Positions 15,769 to 25,402 of a DNA stretch of 36,401 nt are shown here, one piece after another (position 1 is the stretch's first letter; every line of letters starts with the position of its first letter). The position numbers and the translations under genes were made by a program. The stretch is from Methylocystaceae bacterium UBA5192. GTDB lineage: Bacteria; Pseudomonadota; Alphaproteobacteria; Rhizobiales; Beijerinckiaceae. The notes under the pieces are model-generated. The model saw only the letters and a program-made list of their open reading frames with translations, made no database searches and had not been told where the DNA came from. The stretch is from the NCBI GenBank assembly GCA_002412985.1, contig DHWC01000128.1:1-36401 (forward strand). Reading direction: 5' to 3'.

Positions 15769-17202
15769 TTAAAAAAGCGACTTTGCAGCAACACTGGCCG
15801 CATCCATTACAGGCGTCGGATAAATCCAAAAGACTAATAGACTAATCGTTGACAGCGCTAACACCGCGCGCACCGCCAAAGGCGATGGATCAAAATTTGG
15901 CGCGGGCTCATCAAAATACATAATCTTAACAACGCGCAGGTAGTAAAAAGCGGCAACCGCGCTCGCGAGCACGCCAACAACGGCAAGGGGATAAAGTCCC
16001 GCATCAACCGCCGCCAGCAAGACATAATATTTAGCAAAAAATCCTGCGAGTGGCGGAATGCCTGCAAGTGAAAACATCAGCATTGCGAGAAAAAAGGCCA
16101 TTAACCCATTTGTGCGCGAGAGGCCGGCAAGATCAGAGATATTCTCGACCGATTTTCCATCAACACGCATCGCAAGGATTGCTGCAAATGCGCCCAAAGT
16201 CATGACAAGGTAAATCGCCAAATAAATCGCCACGCCCCGAATGCCGATTTCATTGCCTGCCGCGAGACCTATCAGGGCAAAGCCCATATGGCCAATCGAC
16301 GAATAGGCCATCAGTCGCTTGATATTGGTTTGTCCAATCGCGGCAAAGGAGCCGAGTAATGTCGAAGCGATCGCGAGGAAAACAATGATCTGGCGCCATT
16401 GCTGATCAGCCCCGGGGAAAGCGGTGATGACAATGCGCACAGTCACAGCTACAGCCGCCGCCTTCGCCGCTGAGGCAAAAAAGGCTGTCACGGGCGTTGG
16501 CGCGCCTTCATAAACGTCGGGAGTCCACATATGAAATGGAGCCGCCGACATCTTGAACGCGAGCCCGGCCATCACAAAAACAAGCCCAAACACAACGCCA
16601 ATTGGCGCTGAAGCTGATACGGCATTAGCGATTCCGGAAAAGGCGACAGTGCCTGCAAAACCATAAAGCAAGGACGCCCCATAAAGCATCATGCCTGACG
16701 AGAGGGCGCCTAAAACAAAATATTTTAAACCTGCTTCTGAAGACCGACCATCTTCACGCGCAAAGGCCGCCATGACGTAAAGCGCTAAAGACATCAGCTC
16801 AAGGCCAAGATAAAACGCAATGAGATTATCTGCGGAAATCAGCAGCATCATACCTAATGTCGAGAGGATGATCAGAATTGGATATTCAAATTTTTCTAAC
16901 CCTGCCCGTCGTAAATAATCGACGGAGAGTAAAATCGACACCAACGCCGCGCCCAACGACAAGACCTTCATAAAACGCGCGAATGCGTCATCCATGAAAG
17001 CGCCGTCAAAGACGCTTCGATCCGGCTTTACAGATAAAACAATGGAAATAATCGCCAGGCCAAGCAAGGCTACGGCTAGCTCATCAACCAGCGCAAAGCC
17101 TTTATCGCCGCGCCATGCGCCAATAAGCAACAGCGCCATAACGCCTACAGCCAGGATCGTTTCTGGCAAAAAATGCTGAAAAATTTCTGAGAGAAAAGGC
17201 AT
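15769..17202 (-). CDS. nuoN: NADH-quinone oxidoreductase subunit N
   Basis: Antiporter-like membrane subunit of complex I that takes part in proton translocation. The 477 residues form about 14 hydrophobic segments. The conserved region APFHMWTPDVYEGAPTPVTA and the lysine in ASAAKAAAV lie in the expected place. It is the last nuo gene, 14 bases after nuoM and three bases before birA. Confidence 0.97.
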   Translation of the reverse strand: MPFLSEIFQHFLPETILAVGVMALLLIGAWRGDKGFALVDELAVALLGLAIISIVLSVKPDRSVFDGAFMDDAFARFMKVLSLGAALVSILLSVDYLRRAGLEKFEYPILIILSTLGMMLLISADNLIAFYLGLELMSLALYVMAAFAREDGRSSEAGLKYFVLGALSSGMMLYGASLLYGFAGTVAFSGIANAVSASAPIGVVFGLVFVMAGLAFKMSAAPFHMWTPDVYEGAPTPVTAFFASAAKAAAVAVTVRIVITAFPGADQQWRQIIVFLAIASTLLGSFAAIGQTNIKRLMAYSSIGHMGFALIGLAAGNEIGIRGVAIYLAIYLVMTLGAFAAILAMRVDGKSVENISDLAGLSRTNGLMAFFLAMLMFSLAGIPPLAGFFAKYYVLLAAVDAGLYPLAVVGVLASAVAAFYYLRVVKIMYFDEPAPNFDPSPLAVRAVLALSTISLLVFWIYPTPVMDAASVAAKSLF

Positions 17203-17216
17203 CGTTTAGAGATCCG

Positions 17217-18725
17217 TCATTGGCCTGCAGCGGCAAGCTTTACAGCGTCAAGCAAGGCCGTATGAGATTGGATAAGATGATCAACGGAGGCGGCCGTCGT
17301 ATTGAGAATTTGATCAGGCAGCACGCCATAATAAATCGTTAGCAGAACGAGCGGCGTAAAAATCGCAATCTCTCGCGGCGTCAAATCGGCAATCTCTTTT
17401 AGACTCGATTTTTCCAATGCGCCAAAGACAACCCGACGATAGAGATACAGCGCATAGGCCGCAGAGAAGATCACGCCGCTTGTGGCTATGAGCGCCACCC
17501 AACTATTAGCTTGGAATGCGCCAACAAGAGAGAGAAATTCCCCGACAAACCCCGCCGTACCAGGCAGGCCAACATTCGCCATGGTGAAAACCATAAACAC
17601 AAAAGCGTACAGCGGCATGCGATTGACGAGACCGCCATAAGCGGCGATTTCGCGCGTATGCATGCGGTCGTAAATTACGCCAACGCATAGAAACAATGCG
17701 CCTGAAACAAAACCATGCGAAATCATTAGGAACATCGCCCCTTGCACGCCTTGAGGATTAAGCGTGAACAAGCCCATGGTGACAAAACCCATGTGCGCCA
17801 CCGATGAATAGGCGATCAGTTTTTTGATATCTTCCTGAACTAACGCAACAAGCGACGTATAGACGATGGCAATGACCGACATTGCATAGACAAGCGGGGC
17901 AAAATATGTCGAGGCGTCGGGAAACATCGGTAAAGAGAAACGGATGAATCCGTAACCACCCATTTTCAGCAAGATCGCCGCCAAAATGACAGAGCCTGCT
18001 GTCGGCGCCTCGACGTGCGCATCAGGCAGCCATGTATGGACCGGCCACATCGGCATCTTCACCGCAAAAGAGGCAAAGAAAGCCAACCACAACCAAAACT
18101 GCATTTCTTTTGGGAAGTCAGTCTTTAAAAGCACGGCGATATCTGTTGTGCCGGCAACGCCATACATCGCCAAGATCGCAATCAGCATCAATAACGATCC
18201 GACTAATGTATAGAGAAAGAACTTAAAGCTCGCATAAACACGACGCTTGCCGCCCCATATGCCGATGATCAAGAACATCGGAATAAGGCCACCCTCAAAG
18301 AATAGATAAAAGAGCACAAGATCGAGCGCGCAGAAAACGCCAATCATCAGCGTCTCTAACACAAGGAATGCGATCATATATTCCTTGACGCGTTTCTCGA
18401 CAGACTCCCATGAGGCCAAAATAGCAAAAGGCATCAGGAAGGTTGTTAGCAAAACGAAGGGCATTGAAAATCCATCAACGCCAAGCTTGTAAACTAGTCC
18501 TGATCCGAACCAGCTTCGTTCTTCTACAAGCTGAAAGGCTGCACTCGTTGGATCAAACCGCGTCCAAGCGACAAGAGACAGCGCGAAAGTCGCCAACGTC
18601 GTAAGTAACGTCGCCCAGCGAATATTTCTTAATGTTGCCGGATCTTCGCCTCGTTGCGTAAGCAAAAACGCAACGCCAACAAAAGGCAAAAAGGTCAGGC
18701 CGCTGAGTAATCCAAAGCCGAGCAT
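17217..18725 (-). CDS. nuoM: NADH-quinone oxidoreductase subunit M
   Basis: Antiporter-like proton-pumping membrane subunit of complex I. The 502-residue protein is hydrophobic throughout. It contains the family hallmark MWPVHTWLPDAHVEAPTAGS followed by the conserved lysine helix (LLKMGGYGFIRF), and a conserved glutamate stretch LFYLFFEGGLIPMFL. Its ATG shares one base with the nuoL stop codon (TAATG), implying translational coupling. Confidence 0.98.
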   Translation of the reverse strand: MLGFGLLSGLTFLPFVGVAFLLTQRGEDPATLRNIRWATLLTTLATFALSLVAWTRFDPTSAAFQLVEERSWFGSGLVYKLGVDGFSMPFVLLTTFLMPFAILASWESVEKRVKEYMIAFLVLETLMIGVFCALDLVLFYLFFEGGLIPMFLIIGIWGGKRRVYASFKFFLYTLVGSLLMLIAILAMYGVAGTTDIAVLLKTDFPKEMQFWLWLAFFASFAVKMPMWPVHTWLPDAHVEAPTAGSVILAAILLKMGGYGFIRFSLPMFPDASTYFAPLVYAMSVIAIVYTSLVALVQEDIKKLIAYSSVAHMGFVTMGLFTLNPQGVQGAMFLMISHGFVSGALFLCVGVIYDRMHTREIAAYGGLVNRMPLYAFVFMVFTMANVGLPGTAGFVGEFLSLVGAFQANSWVALIATSGVIFSAAYALYLYRRVVFGALEKSSLKEIADLTPREIAIFTPLVLLTIYYGVLPDQILNTTAASVDHLIQSHTALLDAVKLAAAGQ

Positions 18726-20758
18726 TAGCGCATACCTCCGGCGATGAACCAGGTTACGACAGCCGCCACGCCAATCAACATGGCGAATGCGTAGTGATAA
18801 ATGAAACCAGTCTGCAATCGAACAGCGATACGCGCCCCATCTACGACACGCGCAGCAACGCCGTCAGGGCCCAGCCCATCGATGACCGCGCCATCGCCGC
18901 CCTTCCAGAAGAAGCGGCCAATTGCAAAAGCCGGCCGCACGAAAAGCGCATCATAGAGTTCGTCAAAGTACCATTTATTGAGCAGAAATTTGTAGAGACC
19001 AGGAAATGTGTCTGCAAGTTTTTTCGCGCTTCCGGGCTTAAGGACATACATGTATAGCGACAATAAAAAGCCCAATATCATCGCTGCTGTCGGGGCAAAC
19101 CCCACCCAGTGAGGAATTTCATGCATCATGTGCAGAACGTGATTGTGCTCGCTGGTGTAAATCGCGCCCTTCCAAAATTCATCATAGGCATGGCCAGCGA
19201 AATAAGGTTCAAAGACAATGCCCGCAGCAAGCGCGCCCAGGGACAGGACCGCTAAAGGAATAAGCATAACCAGCGGCGATTCATGCGGGGCGTGATGAGC
19301 CTCGTCATGTCCATGGCCATGACCCGAAGCTCCTCCATGCGCGTGATGATCATGAGCATCATGCGCTTTTGCGTCGTGAGCATGCGCTTCCGAGACGCCA
19401 TGACCAGCGCGATGGCCAAAGAAGGTCATGAAGACTAGCCGCCAAGAATAAAAGGAGGTCAGTCCTGCTGCGACAACGGTTGAAACAAAGCCAATCATCG
19501 CTGGCGTTTGATGCGCGCCCACTGTGAATGCCGCTTCAATGATGCCGTCTTTTGAAAAATATCCAGCCGTGTAGGGAAAGCCCGTTAACGCCAGTGTGCC
19601 AATCGTCATCATGGCGAAAGTAAAAGGAATATCTTTGCGCAGACCGCCCATATGTCGCATGTCTTGCTCGTGATGCATTGCGTGAATGACCGAGCCGGCG
19701 CCTAAAAAGAGCAGCGCTTTAAAGAACGCATGGGTAAAGAGATGAAATACGCCAAGCGAATACGCCCCAACGCCTTCAGCAACAAACATGTATCCGAGCT
19801 GCGAACAAGTCGAATAGGCGATTACCCGTTTAATATCATTTTGCACAAGCCCTACCGTCGCTGCAAAGAAAGCAGTGATCGCGCCAATCAGGGTGACAAA
19901 TTGCAGCGCGTTAGGCGCATATTCGAAAATCGGCGACAAACGCGCCACCATGAAAACGCCAGCCGTCACCATGGTCGCAGCATGAATGAGCGCAGAAACA
20001 GGCGTTGGTCCCTCCATCGCGTCAGGCAACCATGTATGCAGGAAAAACTGCGCAGATTTACCCATAGCGCCAATGAAGAGCAGAAAGGCCGCGAGTTCGA
20101 GCGCATCAACATCGAGCCCAAAAACATGGATAATTCTGCCCTCTAGTCCCGGGATCGCGGCGAATACTTCATTGAAGTTCAGCGACTGAGTAAGCTGGAA
20201 AACAAGAAAGATACCCAAAGCGAAGCCAAAATCGCCTACGCGATTAACAACGAAGGCCTTCATCGCTGCTGCGTTGGCTGAAGGCTTTTGATACCAAAAA
20301 CCAATGAGTAGATAAGAGGCAAGGCCAACGCCTTCCCAACCAAAGAACATCTGAACAAGATTATCGGCCGTCACCAGCATCAACATGGCGAAGGTGAAAA
20401 GCGACAGATAGGCGAAAAATCTTTGCCGATGCGCATCCTCATGCATGTAACCAATCGAATAGAGATGCACGAGACTTGAGACCGTATTGACGACAACCAG
20501 CATGACTGCTGTGAGCGTATCTACTCTAAGCGCCCAATCAACATTCAGCTTACCCACTGTCATCCAGTTCGCCAGCACCGGCGCATATCCGTGATTATGG
20601 CCGACAGCTACATCAAGGAACACCATCCATGACATAACCGCCGCAGCGATCAAGAGAGCTGTCGTCACAAGCTCACTCGGACGCGGACCAATCAAGCGGC
20701 CAAAAATGCCCGCAATTAAAAAGCCGAGCAGCGGAAGAAAGACTATTGCCTGGATCAT
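18725..20758 (-). CDS. nuoL: NADH-quinone oxidoreductase subunit L
   Basis: Largest antiporter-like subunit of complex I, whose long C-terminal lateral helix braces the other pumping subunits. The 677-residue protein shows FFGWEGVGLASYLLIGFWY, FFLHTWLPDAMEGPTPVSAL and the expected C-terminal hydrophobic helix. A histidine-rich loop (19283-19384, 13 histidines in 34 residues) lies between the last core helices and the C-terminal part; similar low-complexity loops occur in other alphaproteobacterial NuoL proteins. The gene follows nuoK after eight bases and overlaps nuoM by one base. Confidence 0.98.
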   Translation of the reverse strand: MIQAIVFLPLLGFLIAGIFGRLIGPRPSELVTTALLIAAAVMSWMVFLDVAVGHNHGYAPVLANWMTVGKLNVDWALRVDTLTAVMLVVVNTVSSLVHLYSIGYMHEDAHRQRFFAYLSLFTFAMLMLVTADNLVQMFFGWEGVGLASYLLIGFWYQKPSANAAAMKAFVVNRVGDFGFALGIFLVFQLTQSLNFNEVFAAIPGLEGRIIHVFGLDVDALELAAFLLFIGAMGKSAQFFLHTWLPDAMEGPTPVSALIHAATMVTAGVFMVARLSPIFEYAPNALQFVTLIGAITAFFAATVGLVQNDIKRVIAYSTCSQLGYMFVAEGVGAYSLGVFHLFTHAFFKALLFLGAGSVIHAMHHEQDMRHMGGLRKDIPFTFAMMTIGTLALTGFPYTAGYFSKDGIIEAAFTVGAHQTPAMIGFVSTVVAAGLTSFYSWRLVFMTFFGHRAGHGVSEAHAHDAKAHDAHDHHAHGGASGHGHGHDEAHHAPHESPLVMLIPLAVLSLGALAAGIVFEPYFAGHAYDEFWKGAIYTSEHNHVLHMMHEIPHWVGFAPTAAMILGFLLSLYMYVLKPGSAKKLADTFPGLYKFLLNKWYFDELYDALFVRPAFAIGRFFWKGGDGAVIDGLGPDGVAARVVDGARIAVRLQTGFIYHYAFAMLIGVAAVVTWFIAGGMR

Positions 20759-20766
20759 CGCGTAGA

Positions 20767-21075
20767 TCAGCCTTTGAGAGAATTAATGTCTTCAACGGCG
20801 ATGGTGCCGCGATTACGATAAAAAGCAACGAGGATAGCGAGACCTATCGCCGCCTCCGCCGCCGCCACTGTCAATACATACAGCGCAAAAACCTGGCCAG
20901 TTAGATCGCCAAGCTCATGCGAGAAGGCGACAAAGTTCAGATTAACCGAAAGAAGGATCAGCTCCACCGACATCAAAATAACAATGATATTCTTACGGTT
21001 GAGGATGATGCCTGCAACGCCCAGCGTAAACAAGATTGCGCCAACGACGAGGTAATGGGTCAAACCAATAATCAT
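20767..21075 (-). CDS. nuoK: NADH-quinone oxidoreductase subunit K
   Basis: Small three-helix membrane subunit of complex I (MrpC-like), 102 residues. The two conserved buried glutamates are seen in MSVELILLSVNLNFVAF and AAAEAAIGLAILVAF. Two ATGs lie six bases apart (21081 and 21075). I choose 21075 because GAGGA is six bases upstream of it and the resulting N-terminus, MIIGLTHYLVVGAILF, matches the family length; GAGGA abuts the 21081 ATG directly. Confidence 0.96.
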   Translation of the reverse strand: MIIGLTHYLVVGAILFTLGVAGIILNRKNIIVILMSVELILLSVNLNFVAFSHELGDLTGQVFALYVLTVAAAEAAIGLAILVAFYRNRGTIAVEDINSLKG

Positions 21076-21087
21076 AGTCATTCCTCG

Positions 21088-21690
21088 CTAGACGCCTGTC
21101 CGGAAGGGCACTTTTTTGATTTCGATAACATTGTCGCGCGTGCGCGCATTTTGATCAGAAATCTTTTGTCGTTTTACGTTGGGGCGATGGTGCAGAGTTA
21201 ACACGATCGCGCCGATCATCGCTGTCAACAAAACCATGGCGGAGGCCTCAAAGAACACCGCATATTTCGTATAAAGGATCTGACCAAGCGCAGCCGTATT
21301 CGAGACATTCGCAACCATTGGCGAGGCCGCAGCATAAGACGCGTTAGGCGCAGACTGCCATCCTATCGCGATGAGGCCTAATTCCACCATCACAACAACG
21401 CCAACGCCAAGACCCAAAGGCAAATGTTTAGCAAAACCTTGCTTGAGTTCGGCAAAATCCACGTCCAACATCATCACGACGAAGAGAAATAAAACCGCAA
21501 CAGCGCCGACATAGACAACAATCAAGATCATCGCGAGAAATTCTGCGCCCGCCAACAGGAACAATCCTGCGCCGTTACAAAAAGCCAAGATTAAGAACAG
21601 CACAGAATGAACGGGATTGCGGGCGAAAATCACCACGCAAGCCGACCCGATCATGATCGTCGCGAAAATGTAGAATAATACAGCCGCCAC
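21088..21690 (-). CDS. nuoJ: NADH-quinone oxidoreductase subunit J
   Basis: Five-helix membrane subunit of complex I, 200 residues. The N-terminal helices (AVLFYIFATIMIGSACVVIF and NPVHSVLFLILAFCNGAGLF) and the pi-bulge helix region with VYVGAVAVLFLFVVMMLDVD are typical. The start is GTG at 21690 with GAGGA about seven bases upstream. It lies 52 bases after the nuoI stop. Confidence 0.96.
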   Translation of the reverse strand: MAAVLFYIFATIMIGSACVVIFARNPVHSVLFLILAFCNGAGLFLLAGAEFLAMILIVVYVGAVAVLFLFVVMMLDVDFAELKQGFAKHLPLGLGVGVVVMVELGLIAIGWQSAPNASYAAASPMVANVSNTAALGQILYTKYAVFFEASAMVLLTAMIGAIVLTLHHRPNVKRQKISDQNARTRDNVIEIKKVPFRTGV

Positions 21691-21742
21691 AATACCGTCC
21701 TCTCATCATGAGCGCAGGGAGTCTTTGCTCCACGCGCCGCGC

Positions 21743-22231
21743 TTATCTGTAAGGCGAATCCATCGCGATGTTGCGAGCGATCTCACGCTCCCATCGCGCG
21801 CCATTCTCCAACAAGCGCTCCTTGGTGTAATAAAGCTCTTCACGCGTTTCTGTCGCAAATTCTGCGTTCGGCCCCTCAACAATAGCATCGACAGGGCAAG
21901 CCTCCTGGCAGAAGCCGCAATAGATGCACTTCACCATATCAATGTCATAGCGCGTAGTGCGCCGCGTACCGTCATTGCGGCGTGGTCCAGCTTCGATGGT
22001 GATGGCTTGCGCAGGACAAATTGCTTCACAAAGCTTACAAGCGATGCAGCGCTCTTCACCGTTTGGATAGCGACGCAACGCATGCTCGCCGCGATAACGC
22101 GGCGATTGCGGGTTCTTTTCATGCGGATAATTGATTGTCGCTTTGGGCTTGAAAAAATAGCGCATCGACAGAATGAAAGCGCCAATAAACTCAGAAAGGA
22201 ACAGCGATTTAGCGGCTTGATCAAGTCTCAT
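21743..22231 (-). CDS. nuoI: NADH-quinone oxidoreductase subunit I
   Basis: Peripheral-arm subunit carrying two [4Fe-4S] clusters (N6a and N6b) that pass electrons towards NuoB. The 162-residue protein has two complete ferredoxin motifs, CIACKLCEAICP and CIYCGFCQEACP. The open frame extends to 22291, but the ATG at 22231 (MRLDQAAKSLFLSEF) matches family length and has GAGG five bases upstream; the longer frame would run into the end of nuoH. Confidence 0.97.
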   Translation of the reverse strand: MRLDQAAKSLFLSEFIGAFILSMRYFFKPKATINYPHEKNPQSPRYRGEHALRRYPNGEERCIACKLCEAICPAQAITIEAGPRRNDGTRRTTRYDIDMVKCIYCGFCQEACPVDAIVEGPNAEFATETREELYYTKERLLENGARWEREIARNIAMDSPYR

Positions 22232-22238
22232 GTCAGCC

Positions 22239-23285
22239 TCACTTACCAAACGCTTCGCCGCCAAACTGCAAAACAGAGGCGACAACAACAACCATTGTAA
22301 GGGATATTGGCAAGAAGACCTTCCAACCCAACCGCATTAATTGATCATAGCGATACCGCGGCACGAAAGCCTTCACCATTGCGAAGAAGAAAAAGAAAAA
22401 GCTTGCTTTCAGCGTAAACCAGATAACGCCCGGCACCCAGGTGAAGGGCGCCATATTAACAGGCGGCAGCCACCCGCCAAAAAACAGAATTGTAAGCAAT
22501 GCGCACATCGTGACGATCGCCACATATTCAGCAAGCATGAACAAAACGTATGGGGTCGCCGAATATTCAATCATGAAGCCTGCGACGAGCTCTGACTCAG
22601 CCTCAACAAGATCAAAGGGCGGCCGATTAGTTTCCGCCAGGGCTGAAACAAAGAAAATCACAAACATTGGCAGCAAGCGTAACCAATACCAGCCAAGCAT
22701 GCCGTATTGCGTATCTTGCGCGCGCACAATGTCGGAAAGATTTAATGAACCCGCGCAAAGTAAAACGGTGATGATCACAAAACCAATGGAGACTTCATAA
22801 GAAACCATTTGCGCCGCCGACCGCAAGGCGGACAGGAAGGGATATTTTGAATTCGATGCCCATCCGCCCATGATAACGCCGTAAACGCCAAGCGAGGACA
22901 GGGCAAAAATATATAATATTCCGACATTGATATCGCCAACCGCCCAGCCGTCAGCAACAGGCACAACCGCCCAAGCCGCGATGGATAAGGTCGCCATTAA
23001 GAAAGGCGCAAAAAGGAAAATGCCTTTATTCGCCGTATCGGGAATAATCGGCTCTTTCAGGGCAAATTTAAAAAAGTCGGCGAAACTTTGTAAGAGGCCC
23101 CAAGGGCCGACGACATTAGGCCCGCGTCGCAATTGCACAGCCGCCCAAATCTTACGATCTGCAAGAATGATATAAGCGACATAAATCAACAAGACGACCG
23201 CAAGCAGGACGCTTTTCACGGTTGCGAGCAATAACGGATACTGCGTCAAAAGAGCAGAGATTTGAGATATCCAACTATCAATCAC
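22239..23285 (-). CDS. nuoH: NADH-quinone oxidoreductase subunit H
   Basis: Membrane subunit that joins the peripheral and membrane arms of complex I and forms much of the quinone chamber. The 348-residue protein is highly hydrophobic with about eight helices. It has the conserved RRGPNVVGPWGLLQSFADFF and the acidic loop ALAETNRPPFDLVEAESELVAG. The start is GTG at 23285 with AGGAG seven bases upstream. It lies ten bases after the nuoG stop. Confidence 0.98.
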   Translation of the reverse strand: MIDSWISQISALLTQYPLLLATVKSVLLAVVLLIYVAYIILADRKIWAAVQLRRGPNVVGPWGLLQSFADFFKFALKEPIIPDTANKGIFLFAPFLMATLSIAAWAVVPVADGWAVGDINVGILYIFALSSLGVYGVIMGGWASNSKYPFLSALRSAAQMVSYEVSIGFVIITVLLCAGSLNLSDIVRAQDTQYGMLGWYWLRLLPMFVIFFVSALAETNRPPFDLVEAESELVAGFMIEYSATPYVLFMLAEYVAIVTMCALLTILFFGGWLPPVNMAPFTWVPGVIWFTLKASFFFFFFAMVKAFVPRYRYDQLMRLGWKVFLPISLTMVVVVASVLQFGGEAFGK

Positions 23286-23295
23286 CTGACTGCTC

Positions 23296-25356
23296 CTATT
23301 CCGCCGCCTGCGTCAGTCGGCTCTGCGCTAGAGCCGAACATTCCGCCATGACCGCAGAGGCGCGCGCGATCGGATTTGTGAGATAGAAATCTGTTATCGT
23401 TGAGCGCAAAGACTCTCGAGAGACGTCTCCCGCAGCTGAGGCAAGCGTTGCGATTTGCGAGACGGACCCGGGCGCAATTTGATCAATACGTCCAAAATGC
23501 GGATAGGTTTCAATCAATTTTTTACGCAGGGTCGCGAGCGAGTCAAAGGGCAAGGGTGCGCCAAGCGCGCCCGATAAGGCGCGTAAAATCGCCCAATCTT
23601 CTCGCGCCTCTCCTGGCGGAAAGACAACGCGTGAAGCAAGCTGAACCCGACCTTCTGTATTCGCGTACAGACCAGATTTTTCCGTAAAAGAAGCGCCAGG
23701 TAAAATGACGTCGGCGCGATGAGCGCCGCGATCGCCATGCGTGCCGATGTAGACCACAAAGGCCCCTGGATGAATAGAAAGTTCGTCGGCTCCAAGATTA
23801 AAAATCAAATCCAGCGCGCCGGCCTGCGCCATTGATTGAGCGTCGAGGCCGCCAGGCGCTGGCGTAAAACCAAGATCTAGTGCGCCAACGCGAGCGGCAG
23901 CCGTATGCAAAACGCTAAAGCCGTTCCACTCTGCGCTTGCGCCACCCAATTTTTGCGCCGCCTGCGCCGCCAGCGACAAAAGTACGCCGCCATCTGGACG
24001 AGCTAGCGCGCCCTGTCCAATAAGCACCAGCAATTTACCAATCGGCTGCGCCGACTTTATAAATTGGCTCAAGGATTCTGGGCCCGCGCCGCAATAATGA
24101 TAGTCGTAAGTTAGATCAACCGCTTCGCCTACGAGCGAAACCGTAAAATCTCCCGCAAGCCATCTTTTACGAATGCGCGCATTGAGCACAGGCGATTCTT
24201 TGCGCGGATTTGAACCGATGATCAAAAGCCCATCTGCTTCTTCGATGCCTGCGATAGTGGCGTTGAAGAGATAAGACGCCCGTCCAGCTTTTGCGTCTAG
24301 CTTGGCTCCGTCTTGCCGACAATCCAGATGCGGAGTTCCAAGCTGCTCAGCTAATAATTTAAGCGCAAAGATTTCCTCTGCAGCCGCAAGATCGCCAACT
24401 AAGGCGCCAATGCGCGCAGCCGGCGTTGCTTTTGTTTTAGCGGCGACAAGCGAGAGAGCCTCAGACCAATTCGCCGGACGCAACCGCCCATTCTCGCGAA
24501 TATAAGGACGGTCAAGACGCTGGGTTTTTAAACCATCAACAATTTGCCGAGTCTTATCGGAAATCCATTCTTCATTCACCAAATCATTAACGCGCGGCAA
24601 GATGCGAATGACTTCCCGGCCGCGAGAGTCGACGCGAATATTGGAGCCTAGCGCGTCCATCACGTCGATTGTTTCAGTTTTTTGATATTCCCAAGGTCGC
24701 GCGCGAAAATTCTGCGGCTTTGGCAGCAGCGCGCCGACCGGGCAAAGGTCTGCAACATTGCCTTGCAACTCAGAAGTCATCGCGCCTTCAAGATAGGTCG
24801 TGATTTCCATGTCTTCGCCACGGCCGATTGCGCCCATATCGCTAGTGCCAGCGACTTCCGCCGTAAAGCGAACGCAGCGCGTGCAATGAATGCAACGCGT
24901 CATCTCAGTCTTAACAAGCGGTCCGATAAACTTATCTTCTACAGCGCGTTTATTCTCGTGATAACGTGAGGAGTCCCCACCAAAGACCAACGCTTGATCT
25001 TGCAAGTCGCATTCACCGCCCTGATCGCAGATAGGGCAATCCAGCGGATGATTGAGCAATAAAAACTCCATCACCCCTTCACGAGCTTTTTTCACCATAG
25101 GCGACTTGGTAAAGACCTCTGGCGGAGCGCCATTAGGGCCGGGACGCAGATCTTTTACCGACATGGCGCAAGACGCCTGCGGCTTTGGCGGTCCGCCCTT
25201 CACCTCAACAAGACACATGCGGCAGTTGCCAGCGATTGATAAGCGTTCATGGTAGCAGAAGCGCGGCACTTCTGCGCCCGCTTCTTCACAAGCCTGAAGA
25301 AGGGTGAACTCCCCAGGCACATCCACTTCCACGCCATCGACGAGGATTTTAGTCAC
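23296..25356 (-). CDS. nuoG: NADH-quinone oxidoreductase subunit G
   Basis: Large peripheral-arm subunit of complex I, with an N-terminal iron-sulfur region and a C-terminal molybdopterin-oxidoreductase-like domain without cofactor. The 686 residues include the [2Fe-2S] ligands in RFCYHERLSIAGNCRMCLVE, the His/Cys cluster HPLDCPICDQGGECDLQD, and CIHCTRCVRF with a later CPVGAL. The start is GTG at 25356 with GGAG eight bases upstream. It lies 46 bases after the nuoF stop. Confidence 0.97.
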   Translation of the reverse strand: MTKILVDGVEVDVPGEFTLLQACEEAGAEVPRFCYHERLSIAGNCRMCLVEVKGGPPKPQASCAMSVKDLRPGPNGAPPEVFTKSPMVKKAREGVMEFLLLNHPLDCPICDQGGECDLQDQALVFGGDSSRYHENKRAVEDKFIGPLVKTEMTRCIHCTRCVRFTAEVAGTSDMGAIGRGEDMEITTYLEGAMTSELQGNVADLCPVGALLPKPQNFRARPWEYQKTETIDVMDALGSNIRVDSRGREVIRILPRVNDLVNEEWISDKTRQIVDGLKTQRLDRPYIRENGRLRPANWSEALSLVAAKTKATPAARIGALVGDLAAAEEIFALKLLAEQLGTPHLDCRQDGAKLDAKAGRASYLFNATIAGIEEADGLLIIGSNPRKESPVLNARIRKRWLAGDFTVSLVGEAVDLTYDYHYCGAGPESLSQFIKSAQPIGKLLVLIGQGALARPDGGVLLSLAAQAAQKLGGASAEWNGFSVLHTAAARVGALDLGFTPAPGGLDAQSMAQAGALDLIFNLGADELSIHPGAFVVYIGTHGDRGAHRADVILPGASFTEKSGLYANTEGRVQLASRVVFPPGEAREDWAILRALSGALGAPLPFDSLATLRKKLIETYPHFGRIDQIAPGSVSQIATLASAAGDVSRESLRSTITDFYLTNPIARASAVMAECSALAQSRLTQAAE

Positions 25357-25402
25357 TTTTGTGTCTCCGCAGTGTCGCCGCTACGTTGCATCATTTTATT
25401 TA

